From Epiperipatus broadwayi (taxonomy: Eukaryota; Onychophora; Udeonychophora; Euonychophora; Peripatidae), in NCBI GenBank assembly GCA_028023455.1, contig JAQFVV010000032.1:248001-312000 (forward strand): a DNA stretch of 64,000 bases. The letters run 5' to 3'. Positions within the stretch are counted from its first letter, which is position 1. Every line of letters begins with the position of its first letter. The notes below the pieces were generated by a model that saw only the letters and a list, made by a program, of their open reading frames with translations, searched no databases and was not told where the DNA came from. This document shows, piece after piece, positions 23,830 to 36,084 of the stretch. The translations under genes and the position numbers were made by a program.

Positions 23830-25520
23830 TTTAGAGAGTGTGTGCATGCCATTTAAATGAAATGTCTATCTTTTTGTTTAGTTTTTTTTTTTTTTCAATA
23901 TTTTCTAAGTAATAAATTAATATGTAAAAAATATATATATTATTTTGAATTTTTTTAGTAATTTTTCATTTAATAATTTTTAGATTTCATCAAATTGCCT
24001 AACCATTTCTGTTTTAAAATTTGTTTCAATTTGTCTTTAAAAAAGTAAGTTATCTTTAATGTATATAATACACCGAATTTAATGCTTATAATTGTTCTTG
24101 AGACTCATTACAGATGAGTTTTGCATAACTGCATTAATAAATAAATAAATAAAACACAGATATCTTTATATAAATATGTTTGTGTATAAAATAACACAGA
24201 TGTTTTTAGACTGTTTATTTGTTATCATATAATGCTGTCAATTAATCTCCTAATAAATTATTTATTTAAAAACCGTCAACTAGTTGTAAGTCCCCCATAA
24301 TTATTCTATTTTTTATTTATAATTTTCTAATAAAAGCCACCAATACTGTACTTCTTAGAATACTTTTGATGCATTTTTGAAATAGTATATTCATTCACAT
24401 CATATTCACAAAGCTAAAATCATACATTGGTTTTATATTTTGTCATAATATTTTTAGAAATTTATAGAATATTTTTAAATAAAATGTGTTGAGTGTCTTT
24501 GTGTTACATTGAAGGGGATCTATGTTTTATTTTCATACAAACATTGGATAAAAAAGTCTCATATGCAACTAATTTAACTCGTTTAGTTATATCATTATAA
24601 AGAATACATTATATTTCAATACATAGGCTGCATTCTGTAAATTATATTTGAATTGACAACAATAGGCACTCATCCGCGTATCATAATCCAAGAAATTGAC
24701 ATTTTCATTTTTGCTTTTAATCAATTTAGTAAAAACCATCATGAAAACTATACGCATTTTTATATCTGGTTAAAAATTTATCTATAAAAATGAAAAATGA
24801 AGCCGGAGATAGAGCGCATTTTTGTTTGATAGTAATTTCTTGTAAAATGCCTCAGAATTTTTTACAAGCAATAAAAACTTTCATTCTCAATCTGTATAAT
24901 AAACATTCTTTATTTTTTAATAATAAAAAAAGGGAAAAAAATTATATAAATAATTTCATGGCTAATTTTTTTGTTTGTTACTTATTTATGTGAAGTGATT
25001 AAAATTGTACCAATCATAAATGATGCATCATTGATGCCCGTTTTATTTGCATACTGACTAATTTAAAAATTTGTATGAAGGATTATATTTGTGTACAACT
25101 ATATTTGTATATATTATTTTTATCAATACTTCTTATCTATTTTTTTATACTTGCTGCAAACTAATAGTTTTGTTTTATTTTAGTAATATTTTTAATGTAA
25201 TATTATTATTTTTGAGTTTAAACTTCTTTTAGATATGTTATTAAAAACACTAAAATTTTTAAGTTTATATACATTTTATTCCCAAATTTCTGTATTTTGA
25301 TCTTTTACATGCAAGTTATCTAAAAGGTCAAAATGTATGAATTTTTGAAAAAAATGGGATACAAAAAAGTGCCTACACAAAAACAATAATACATTATATA
25401 TATATATATATAATTTAAAAAATTTGTGAGCATTTAGATGTAAATATTAATAATTTTGATAGTGTTTATTAGACCATTTTTATAAATACATTTTATAACT
25501 GAAATTTATTTATAAAATCA
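23830..25520. other. A+T-rich non-coding stretch
   Basis: No gene or element was identified. A short TA tract lies at about 25393-25412. The small frame at 24790-24993 has no motif and is probably chance. Confidence 0.5.
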
Positions 25521-25524
25521 CCGG

Positions 25525-25640
25525 ATTTTTTTTTCCATATGTCATAACATCAGCCAGGAGGCGAACCCGCAACAATCGTCTGCAACCAACTGCTTGCTTG
25601 CAAGGCAGCTGCACTGACTTTTCGGCTAATTTTTTATTAT
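25525..25640 (-). mobile_element. Mini tRNA-derived SINE, copy 2 (degraded)
   Basis: On the minus strand this copy has a box A-like TTAGCCGAAAAGTCAGTG, CAGCTGCCTTGCAAGCAAGCA, a box B-like GGGTTCGCCTCC, and the same TATGACATATGG linker followed by an A run as the copies at 1.7 and 59.0 kb. The acceptor end is eroded and no clear duplication was found. Confidence 0.65.
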
Positions 25641-28600
25641 AAACAGTATTTAAATAATGCTCTTCAATAGTCACAAACCTCCTAAAGAAAAATTATGAAG
25701 GCTTTCTATCTATCCAGAGGTAATAGTTTTAATTATTTTATTATTTTAGTTTAACCTTAGCTAAAAATAATTAGAATATACATAATTGAATTTGTGAATT
25801 GCATAAAGTAAAATATTTATATTTAATTAAAAGATTATGTTTTCTAAACCTATCAAATATTTTATCGCTCAGGAATTTATCAAAAGTTGAGTATCAAAAG
25901 TAACAGCTAAGTCAGGATCCATGAATTTTGAGCTCCAGATCTCTTCACTATATCATGGCACCAAGTGACTGTTTAAGAAATATACTTTTAATGAATTATA
26001 AATATAACACTTTCTTAAACTATTATATAATAATATTAGCTTTCAAACATTCAAGAGTATAGATGGAATGAAGAATAATAATTTTCTGTAAATGTTTTGT
26101 TTAGTGATAGAGTAGTGAATTCAAAAACTAAAGTTTCCTAATTCAATTCTTAGCTGATTAAAAGCAAAAACAAAATGTTAGTTTCATCAAATTACAAAAA
26201 CTGATGTGTTTAATCTGCCATTTGGATGGATTCTCAAATGTTACATAGAAGTCCCAAATAATTAACCATAGATTACTTTAATAATAAATATTCATTGATT
26301 AAAAATATCCCTTTTTAAAAAATCCAATAATTCCTCTGTTTATTAGAAAAAAATGTTATAGGTCAGTAAAATAGAGTAGTCTACTTGTATTTCTTTTATT
26401 GAAAAATGAGAAGATAGACTTTTAATGTGGTAACAATGTCCTATTATGTAATTTTGCATTATTATATGTTTAAAAATGAAATCAAGTTGTTTTTAAATTC
26501 TACACCTTAGCAAGATATAAAAATCACTAATATTTTCAAATTATGGTGAACTACATTCTAAATTTAAATATTTATTATGTCAGATTCAAGTCTGTATAGA
26601 AATATATATTTATCAAAAAATTTAATATTAAGTAGATACTTTCCAGTGAAGAATAAGATTTTGAGATTAAAAAACCTCACCAAAGTTATACATTTTATTC
26701 CGAAGCGACAGGAAGGCTGATAAATAAAAAAGTTGACATTTAAAAACGCTTCCATTTCCTAAAAATTAAAAACATACATATTTTTTTAAATATCATCACT
26801 TTATCTGTTAAAGTATTTAAATTTTAATTTAAAAAAATAAAATTATTATATCCATTTTTAAAACTTATTTTATATTATCAAATAATTCAAACTTTTTATT
26901 GTAAAGATTATCAAATTAAACTTAATAAATTGAATAAAAGTCTTTTATAAACTTATCCATTAAAGTTATTAATTTCTATAAATTCTTTAAACATCTTTTT
27001 GCCTTAGTTTACGATTGCTCTCTATTTAATATTTTCAATATTTTTCTCTGTATGAAACAGTATTAGTATAACTTTTAATTTATTAATTGCGCTATATCTA
27101 TTTATTAGAAAATTTAATCAATGAAAGTTCTTATCTGAGAGATATATTTATTAAAAATTTATTAATTTATTTGTTATTAATCATTTCCTTTCTCTTCAAT
27201 GTCAATATAAATATATGTAAATTAAAAGTAAATTGCATTCTTTCTTTTTTTTTTGTTATAAAAAGAATAAAAAATAGTTAACTAATTATTTAATTAAATT
27301 AATATTTTTAGTTAAAGAAGAAAAATCTGAAAAAGATTTATTTAGTTAAGAAAAATATACATAAATTACTTATATTGAACAACGCAGTAGCATTATAAAA
27401 TTCTATTACGTTTGTAATTTATGCATAATTAAAATAATACATGGCTGTGTATGCGTACATTGTTAATTGTTGATTTATTTCACTTAATGTTGTCTATTTT
27501 TAAAAGTAATTTTAAGATGTCATTATGGACACTAACTTAGTGTTACTATTATCTTTTACCAATTTTTTAAAACTATTAAAGTATGAGTGCATAAATGTGC
27601 ATAATTTATGAATTAATAGATATACATTTTAATACAATAAAATATTTCTTAAAACAAAACAAAAAAAGATTTTAATTTACATAATAGTTACAAGAAAACA
27701 CTTTCCATCTTAATGTGTAATGTTACATGAAATCAGCAAAAGCAAAAGTTTTGCAAAAATCCAGTTCTCTGAAAATCAATTCAGAAAACATTAAATTGAC
27801 TTTACAAAAATTATGTAAATTTGAAAATCTTTTATTAGAATCAAAATGAGATCATGGACTTAGTAAGCCAGAATATACTTTTTATCTTTACCATGAAAAC
27901 TTATTAAGTGATAGATATTTTTGATAAAAATCCTAGTATATTTGAGATTTAGTATCACAAATAGATTCTAAATTCATTCATAAAATAAAAGTTTTTTTTT
28001 AAAAAATATCAGCTTTAAAATTTTTATTTGGTTATTCAGTAAACAAGTAAAACAGTATCTAAATTCGTCGTTTTAGAGCAAAATTGTTTCAGCAATGCTT
28101 TATAGAGAGTAGTGAAAAAGATATTATTCACCAGTTTGCTAATTTTCCAATAGTATTGGTTTGAATGGTTTATTACACTTTAACTAGTCTTGTTATAGGC
28201 CCTTCTAATTGAAAAAAAAGAATGTAAGTCTGGTGAAACTTTCAGCCCTGTATGTCGCAGATGTTTTAATATATATGTGTGTGTGTGTGTGCACGCGTGC
28301 GCATGTATTAAGAACTACAATTTTATATGATCTTGCATACAATCATATGACTACATTATAATTTTTAATATATCTCTCAAAAGTGAAATAATTAAAACTT
28401 TAGCTTCTATTGAGATATAGCTTGTAGTAATATGTATGCTTTCTTTAAACTCTTTCTTTTTCAGCTATCTGTAGCATTCATTTGATTGTAGAAATGGAAA
28501 CTAAAATATAATACAGATTTATTAATTTAAAAATATCTCTAGATATCAATATTCTATAAAGAAACTAATACAAGACCAGAAATTTTCAGTTTCTTGTTTC

Positions 28601-28660
28601 TCAAAGTGTTCACTGTGCTCATCTGAGCTTATCTTTTATTAAAATCATATACTTTTCATA
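25641..28660. other. A+T-rich non-coding stretch
   Basis: Nothing was recognised except a TA/TG/GC alternating purine-pyrimidine tract at about 28269-28306, whose GCACGCGTGCGC core is unusual here. The frames at 26564-26755 and 27087-27281 look like chance. Confidence 0.5.
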
Positions 28661-28667
28661 TTTTGTT

Positions 28668-28940
28668 TAATTATAGGAGATTTAAACCCAAACCTTCAAT
28701 CTCCCTTCAGCTATCTGATTTATCTTATACAACTGATACATATGATCACATGCATGTGAAAAAGATAAATGATTTCCAATATATGTGAACTAGCATTCAT
28801 CAGTTTATCTAAGTCATCATCTCAATGCTGGATGCTGATTATCTTTTTCACATGTCTGTGATCATGTGTATTGATTGTATGACATAGATTGGGTAGCTGA
28901 AGAAAGCTTGAAAGTCTAGTTTCACATCTCCCTATAATTA
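28668..28940. repeat. Foldback element related to the 59-63 kb composite
   Basis: Arms at about 28668-28778 and 28830-28940 are reverse complements with mismatches (outer ends TAATTATAGG against CCTATAATTA; inner blocks CATGTGAAAAAGATAA). The inner part, ACTGATACATATGATCACAT followed by AAAGATAAATGATT and CAATATATGTG, resembles 59178-59232, so it belongs to the same broad family. No target duplication was found. Confidence 0.6.
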
Positions 28941-28944
28941 CATC

Positions 28945-29425
28945 TAAACTCCAGGAAAATAAAGTATACCTGTATTAAGTGTATTTTTAAAAAATATTTA
29001 TGAAATATATACTTTTATAAGAATATAATGTTTAGATTTAGATTGCATTTTTATAACATTTGTTTTTATGAAAACAAATCAAAAAAAGTATAATAATATA
29101 AAGCAGAAAGTTGTGATTGACTGAAAAAGAAACTTTTTTATATTATAATCATATTTTTGGCATTATTTAAAAATAATTATAAGTGGAATTTTAAATATTA
29201 AAACATAATTTAATTGTTTCAATCATTCTTATTCAAACTTATTTTTAATGTCATTAATGGAGTTCAAATCAATTTTATTTTGTTACAAATGCTCATTTAT
29301 TGTTAATGGTGTTCTTATTACATATTTGAGTTTATTATTATTGCTTTTATATTTGTAAAATGGAAATAATATTTTTAATAATAGTGTGTATTTTTAAACT
29401 TATATTTCTAAGAAATAATTTAAAA
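28945..29425. other. A+T-rich non-coding stretch
   Basis: Nothing was seen here beyond simple A+T-rich sequence. Confidence 0.5.
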
Positions 29426-29431
29426 GATGGA

Positions 29432-30035
29432 ATTTTATGCACAAGCCTTCTGGCATCCATTGATTACTCTGGTTGGCATTGAGAGGCACTATTGTATGGA
29501 GAGTTCTGCCTGTTTTAATAACAGTGATGTGCTAGCATAAAAATAATGACCATGTTATGTTTAGTGGTTTAACACCAATCCTGCCTAATAGGATAGCAGT
29601 GGCTATGGTTGTAAAGATCCAAAGACACCAAAATGTATGGGTACTGAACTGGGTTCTGAACCATATGACTATATAAGCTATTGAGCTTAGATTGAAAATA
29701 TTATTGTGTTTTCAATTTTATTCTCTTAGTTTTGTAGTTAAATAGATATAAAAGGTGGCTGTTGGAGAGTTGCACTAGATCCTAAGATCTAGGTGTGGTG
29801 CTCTCAAATCCAAAGTTCCTCACTGACAAAGGCCACAAGCCAAAAACTAGTCTAGGGATATTGGATGAGTAGGCAATAAATAGGGATTTTATGCACAAGC
29901 CTTCTGGCATCCATTGATTACTCTGTTTTGCACTGAGTGGCACTACTATATGGAGAGTTTTTTTCCATTTTAATAACAGTAATGTGCAAGTATAAGAAAT
30001 AGTGATTATGTGGTGTTTAGTGGTTTAATACCCCT
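29432..30035. mobile_element. Family L, tandem reverse-orientation copy (L4)
   Basis: One full unit and about a third of a second lie in tandem in the reverse orientation: ATTTTATGCACAAGCCTTCT recurs at 29432 and 29886, a period of 454 bp. The left end is truncated within a unit, and the right end finishes at GTGGTGTTTAGTGG like the other copies. No duplication was identified. It lies directly upstream of the Penelope-like coding remnant at 30.1 kb in the same direction, which may or may not be chance. Confidence 0.75.
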
Positions 30036-30119
30036 TTTCCAAGCAATTTTCTTATTTCCAAACAAATTACTATTTTTACATACAATTTTATAAAAAGACA
30101 ATTTAAATAGCAGCAAAAG

Positions 30120-30829
30120 AGTTAAGGTCTATAATTAAACCTGATACCTATCAATCTGTATCTCATAAAGTAGCTGTTTTAAAAATATATTGTTATAGAA
30201 ATAAGAGATTAAATAATTCTAGTGAGATAACTTTGTTTCAAAAAGGTCAATTTTATAAAGTTTACTTGAGTTTTGGATGCTCTGATAAATTTGTTAAAAG
30301 TATTTTATTTAATAGTAATATTTGTAATGATGTAAAGAATAAGAATAATATGATTTTATTTATTTGCCATTTAAATTGTCTTATAAAATTTATGTAAAAA
30401 GAATAATTTATTTTGAAATAAAAAAATTTCTTGAAAAAGGGATATTATTTTGAATAAATTATTAGATAATACAAAGGACATTTTTGGTAGAAAGACTTTC
30501 TGAAGTAGTGGATATTATCCCTTGTTTTTGTAAGAAGGTATATATAGGTCAGAATAATTTGAGCTTAAGTGAAAGAATAAAGGTATATAAAAGTAGGACC
30601 AGACATAAATATCTTGGTTCTGCTTTGTATATTCATGAAAAAGATACAGGCCACACTATTAATTTTGATAACGCTAAGGTTGTCTTCTTTGAGAGACATG
30701 AAATAAAAAGAATTAAAAAAAACTTTATTATTAAAAATTTATAATTCTGAAGCAATTGACTTATTTAAAAGTTCTTTTAATATTAAGGGTGTATGGGAAG
30801 TAAGTGGAATTGCGAGTAATGTTTAATTT
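30120..30829 (+). pseudogene. Penelope-like element C-terminal region with GIY-YIG domain
   Basis: The open frame 30484-30744 encodes a GIY-YIG nuclease of the Penelope-like type: IIPCFCKKVYIGQNNLSLSERI (the IPC and YIG motifs, then the conserved SLxxR block), followed by HEKDTGHTINFDNAKVV (TGH block). Upstream at about 30150-30360, ISHKVAVLKIYCYRNKRL and the following residues resemble the linker between reverse transcriptase and nuclease, but stops separate it from the nuclease. Downstream, after a frameshift near 30743, NSEAIDLFKSSFNIKGVWE runs to a stop at 30829. The reverse transcriptase core is absent, so this is a 5'-truncated, broken copy. It is a different subfamily from those at 19.4 and 56.4 kb. 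Confidence 0.85.
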
Positions 30830-30978
30830 AAATATGTTATTTTGTAGTTCTTTACATTTGAGAAGTCTCCTTGTAGCAGTGAAATTATTGGTAGTCTTTT
30901 AGTTTATGTTTTGGCTAGTCTAGTTGAGTTGTGAATTTGGAGTAATTTTGATTACTTATTGACTAGTTTAGCTTTATG

Positions 30979-30979
<1 letters not shown>

Positions 30980-31036
<57 letters not shown>
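30980..31036. repeat. (AT)n microsatellite
   Basis: An uninterrupted AT dinucleotide tract of about 28 repeats follows the Penelope-like remnant. Confidence 0.95.
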
Positions 31037-31038
<2 letters not shown>

Positions 31039-31039
31039 A

Positions 31040-31980
31040 AGCAGTCATATATATATATATGCTTCATGTATATGCACTGTTGCCATTAAGTTGTAATTCT
31101 AAGACATTTTTAAAAAACAATGTATAAAAGAAATTTAGTTTTATTATGAAATTTAGTTTTGTTATGAAAGTTAATGTTATAGTAAGGGGGTTTTCAAGCC
31201 AGCAAAGAAAATGTAACTAATTAATTAAAATCAATTGATGATAAAAGAATGTATAAAATAAATTCTAATTTCATAACTATTTAAAAGGAAAGGTGACAAA
31301 ACATGTAGTTACTGTAGTATTAGATAAAATCAAAGATATTTGGAATTTAATTAAGAAAATGCAATGAGTAAAATTTTAAAATTAAACTAGATTGAGATTG
31401 CAATCAGCAAGATTTTTTTTAGATAGTAAAGAAAATTTGCTCTTTTGAAATTAATTAATCAATTTGAAACATCCAGATGCCTTTGTTTTTGAGAGAGAGA
31501 TATATATAGGGGAAAAGAACAAAAAGTTTTAGTTATTGTAAAGTTTTTGTAAATTTTTTTAAGCTGATAAATTACATCATGCTACAACAAGTGAGTAGAC
31601 CAATGTGATTTCTCTGATCTCCATGTAGCTGAGTATGGACTTTCTGCTACTAGAGAATGTGATGCTGTTAAAGTCTCTGCCTCCATTTGATGATCCAAAT
31701 TGCTAATATACTATATCATCACCATAATATAAAAAGCCCAGTATATAATTTCACCTAGTGACCAGCCAGCCAATAACCAAAAACATTACTCCATAAACCT
31801 ATGAACTATGCCAGGAAATTCAGCATAGTGTTTGACTGTCTATAAAAATCCTTCAAAGATCTGGTAAATAGTGATTATTTTAACTTTATAAATTTAAATT
31901 TACTGGCAAACAATTAAAGCCTCTTTAATATGCTACTTTCTTTGCTTTCACAATTTATTTATTAACCATTTTTAAAGTGT
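31040..31980. other. Non-coding stretch with one higher-complexity island
   Basis: The segment 31570-31860 is less A+T-rich than its surroundings but was not recognised. No gene was found. Confidence 0.4.
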
Positions 31981-31986
31981 TTTTGT

Positions 31987-32125
31987 ACTATATAAAATAT
32001 TACACATCATCATTTCTTATGCTTGCTTATAACTGTTGTTAAAACAGGAAAAACTCACTATATGTAGGCCTTCTGGCATCCATTGATTACTCTAGCTTGC
32101 TGTGTTTGTCACTATATAAAATATT
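31987..32125. mobile_element. Family L mini-insertion with clean duplication (L5)
   Basis: A 109-bp insert (32002-32110) is flanked by a perfect 15-bp repeat, ACTATATAAAATATT, at 31987-32001 and 32111-32125. TTTGT also precedes both copies, so the duplication may reach 20 bp. The insert joins the family-L start region (CATTTCTTATGCTTGC, GTTAAAACAGGAAAAACTC) directly to a reverse-orientation piece (CATCCATTGATTACTC). That is a switch of strand with most of the unit missing. Confidence 0.8.
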
Positions 32126-32129
32126 CTTA

Positions 32130-33740
32130 TGATGTTATTAAAATATGTTTTTCTTATTGTATTAAATGCATGCTTAATTAATAGTACTTAGTAAGGAAGA
32201 TTGACTATTGCAATATATACTCTATCTTTCTTAAATTTGCTAGACTTATTATTTAAAAACCATATGGAGGGAAATTTTGTAAAATATTTCAATAATTAAA
32301 ATATTTGATGTTATCTAAAAAAAATCCAGTAATTAAATAAAATCAAGATATCTAAATCCTTCCTCACTGATTCTAATTTGTTTTTTATTATTTTTTAGTT
32401 AAACTTATTTATTTAGTATCTATTATTTCAAATATGGAATCCAGGTCATTAACCTAATTACAAATGATTCATAAACATTTTTTTAAAAAATAAAACTGAG
32501 TTTACAAAATAAAAGTTAAAACTTTATTTTCTTATAAATGGGACAAGTATATATGTATACTACATACATGTGATTTATAAACAAGCTTTCAGTTTCAAAA
32601 ATAAAATTTAATGTTCGGATTTAAAAACTAAAACTTTGTTTTCTGTTTTAAAAAGGGACAAATATATATATACTGTATAATATGATAGTTTATTCTTTAA
32701 AACATTTAATTCAATATATTATCATTATAGGCTATCATATCAATAATTTCTTATATATTTAAGACCTATGGAGCAGATCTCTAATTAAGCAGGGAGTAAT
32801 CTCTTTATAAATTTTTTTAATATATATAAAAATTACATAGTCCATGATTAACCTATATAATAGACATCTCCATAATATAAACTTATGACATGACCATTTC
32901 CATTTTATTTTATATAGATTTAAATTTTAATTCCAATAGTTTTTATCCTATATAAATTTAGCATTGGTGGATTGTCTAATTTCATGATTATCTTATTGCA
33001 TTTTTTTTCAGCAGGGGCATATCCCTGCTTCAGCAGATTTAATTTTATAGGTTCTGTTTATCTAAGTTTATGCAAATGTGGAAACATTTCTTTTATTTTC
33101 CAGGCATGTAGGGTCTTGTTCTTGTCTTGTTACCAGTGCAGTGTATTATATGAAGATGCTCATTCCTTCATTCCATGAACTATTTATTCTATAAAATTTG
33201 AATCTAACTTTGCAAAAGTGAATATATTTCTTTCATTGCCTTCTTCTTAGATTGTTTATTATTTTAGCAACCCAGTGCTGCCTCCCTTATGTATGTTAAA
33301 GTTTGATATTTCAGCATTTATGACTCATGATCATGAGAGCAATGTGATCATCTATTTTAACCATATTTTATAAAGTTAATTAAACTTAGCCTGCTTCATT
33401 TATTATCATGTACCTGCTTGAGTGATATCTTCCTCAAAAGTCAAATATGTTCATCATCCAAGGTTCCTTATTTATTTATATGTATTATACATTGAAACTT
33501 TGACATATGTACTCACTAATTGATGTAATTTCCACTATCTTATAAGTCTAGTCACCAAATTAAGTGGTAGTCTTTTTTTTTGTTTATTTGTTTGTAACTT
33601 TAATACTAATAAAGTGTTTGTATTTTATATATACATTGCATTGGGGGTCTTGTTTGCCACAGCAAAATCATATAGTTACATTTTAATTCTAAGAGGCTCT
33701 ACCTTTCCCTGATTTTGTTGTGGTTGGCTCATCCTGACCG
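32130..33740. other. Non-coding stretch
   Basis: No gene was seen. The segment 32940-33440 is of moderate complexity; its 68-codon frame (32972-33178) is not recognised and is probably chance. Confidence 0.4.
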
Positions 33741-33743
33741 TTA

Positions 33744-33839
<96 letters not shown>
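33744..33839. repeat. (CT)n(TA)n compound microsatellite
   Basis: A CT tract (33744-33769) runs directly into a TA tract of about 70 bases. Long low-complexity reading frames across it on both strands are artefacts. Confidence 0.95.
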
Positions 33840-33842
<3 letters not shown>

Positions 33843-35680
33843 AAATGATTATAAAAGTAGCACATATATAATCAGAAACATGTGTGTAGTACAAAAACAA
33901 AATATTTCAGCTTTAATTATTATTTTCATTCCTCATATACATTATTTTAATATCTATAGTAAATGGATTTACATTGTTATATATATATATATGCATGCAC
34001 ATGTGCATGTGTTATAATATAAAAATATTTTAAATATTAATGATTAATTTCTTTTTAAAATATAAGATTGAAATATTATTTATAACACAATTCTTTTGAT
34101 CTATGTGCTTTCACATAAAAATATAACATATTGATTACTAACTGAATTTTTAAATTTTTCATTCATCATAAATATAAAAAGTTTTAACAATCTTACATTT
34201 TTTTATTTTAAATCCAATCAAGTCTTTTAAACAAAAACAATCTTTTTAAAGAAACTTTAAAAGAAACAATACTGAATTTCACATTTCAGATTTTTTTCGT
34301 TGGGACTTCAACTAATCTTTTGCTTAAAATAAAAATTTTACCATCTGTGCTTTTTACATATGTAAAAATAGGCTTCGTGTATAGATATTAGTAGATTCTT
34401 CTTCATTATAATTATATGCTTTAACCCCAGTTATTGAGAACAATTGATGCTCCATAATGCACTGTAAATTAAAGACCTCATATAAATAAAAAGCAGCTAT
34501 AATGAGTCTTTATGTGGAAAATTAATTTGTCACTTTAAATTCAAAATATCTAAAAATTTGATTTAAAAAATCAAAGCTTAAATTAAAAAGTGTGTTAATT
34601 AATGAAGTAACATATTTTATTAAACAAATTATTAAAACAAAAATAGGTATAATGATTTTTAATATATATATAACAGACTGCCATTTTGTTTAGTAAGTAG
34701 CAAGAAAATATTTTCTAATTCACTATTCATTAAAATAAATCATGAAACAAAAATATTAATTAACTACAATATACATTTTAAAATTTAAAAAAAATAACAA
34801 TGGATTTTTTTATATATTTTTTTTAAGTATTTTAGTATTATTTTTAGAATCAATAATCTTACTTATAAGCTTTTTTCATATATACAAAGGCTTCATAAAT
34901 TGTATTTACTATACATAATAATAACCCATGGTTTGTTCTTAATCATTGATTAGGTTAAAATATGTAATGTTTATTGAACTACAAGTGTATACAATACTTT
35001 TAACATATATATATATTGTAGGAGTATATATATATATATTCATACATACATACATATAATCAATATGTGTACATTATATTTGTATTCCTATTATATTTAT
35101 AAAAATAAATATGTAATTTAGTACATTAGTAGTATTTTTCATTCTTTAAAATGAAAAAAACCATTGTTGGAAAAGACAGTTGACAAGGTGATGACCTCTG
35201 GGTTCATATGCAGTTTATGGAATTAAAGGAAATGAAATTAAATTAGTGATTTAATATCAAATTGTAATGTAACAATATAGAGTATGATATGCTTCAGCAA
35301 GCTCATGCAGATATATATAAAAAAATAAAAAATAAATTTTATTAGAAGTTTAAGAATTCTATTTGTTCAGCTATATCTTCACAAAGACTTATACTGTGTT
35401 CGATTTAAAAGAACAGTGTATAAGATAAAATCTATATTTTGAACGATTTAATACTTATTGGAAGAAATTTCTAATATTTTTTTTAAAAAAGTAATTTGAA
35501 TATATGTTCATGTTTTATAAAAATCATTCTAATTGGAGTTCTAAAATGTAAACTTCATTTTAAAAAGAACATGTTTATAAAAACTTTAACTAAGTTAAAT
35601 TAATATACTTTATATTCTAAAAAAAATGCAAAGTGAGTAGAACACTGGTTTATCATGGGATATATAAAATGTGCTTGCCT
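33840..35680. other. A+T-rich non-coding stretch
   Basis: There are short TA tracts (about 33979-33992 and 35005-35038) and a CATA tract (35041-35056). No gene was seen. Confidence 0.5.
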
Positions 35681-35714
35681 AGTCAAATATATATATATAT
35701 GTATATATATATAT

Positions 35715-36084
35715 TGTAACCAATTAGAAAGAGAGGAGGGGGGGAAGAAGAAAAGAAATGAAAAAAAACAAGGAATGAAATGATATGTAGTAGAGAGAAA
35801 TGAAAGGAGAAGAAGAGATGAAATGAAATGAAATGATTTGAAATGGATTAGATGATATGGATGATAGAAGAAGATTAGATGATATGGATGAGATGACAGA
35901 AGAAATGTAAAAGAGAGATGATGAAAATGATATGAAAATAAATGAAATGAAATGGGATGAACTGAAATGGATGAGGTGATAAAAGAAATGTGAAAGAGAG
36001 ATATATAAGAAATGATATGAAAATAAATGAAATGAAATGGGATGAAATGAGAGACTCTTAATGACTCGGCTCAGTGGGGTTACA
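35715..36084. mobile_element. Solo-LTR-like block with purine-rich interior
   Basis: A 370-bp block has perfect 7-base inverted ends (TGTAACC and GGTTACA), with TG and CA as outermost dinucleotides as in LTRs. The right end contains GACTCGGCTCAGTGGGG, strikingly different in composition from the surrounding DNA. The interior is a degenerate GAAATGA/GGATGA-rich array on the + strand. No convincing flanking duplication was seen (TATAT on the left, ATAAA on the right). A chance palindrome beside a purine satellite is the alternative. Confidence 0.45.
35722..36050. repeat. Degenerate purine-rich satellite (GAAATGA/GATGA)
   Basis: The + strand is almost all purine with T at intervals (AATGAAATGAAATG, GATGATATGGATGA), indicating slippage expansion of a 5-7-base motif. 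Confidence 0.85.

Noticed and set aside
33676-34017. Two reading frames of 74 and 100 codons rich in Ile-Tyr or Glu-Arg repeats
   Set aside because: They are translations of the CT/TA microsatellite and do not represent protein.
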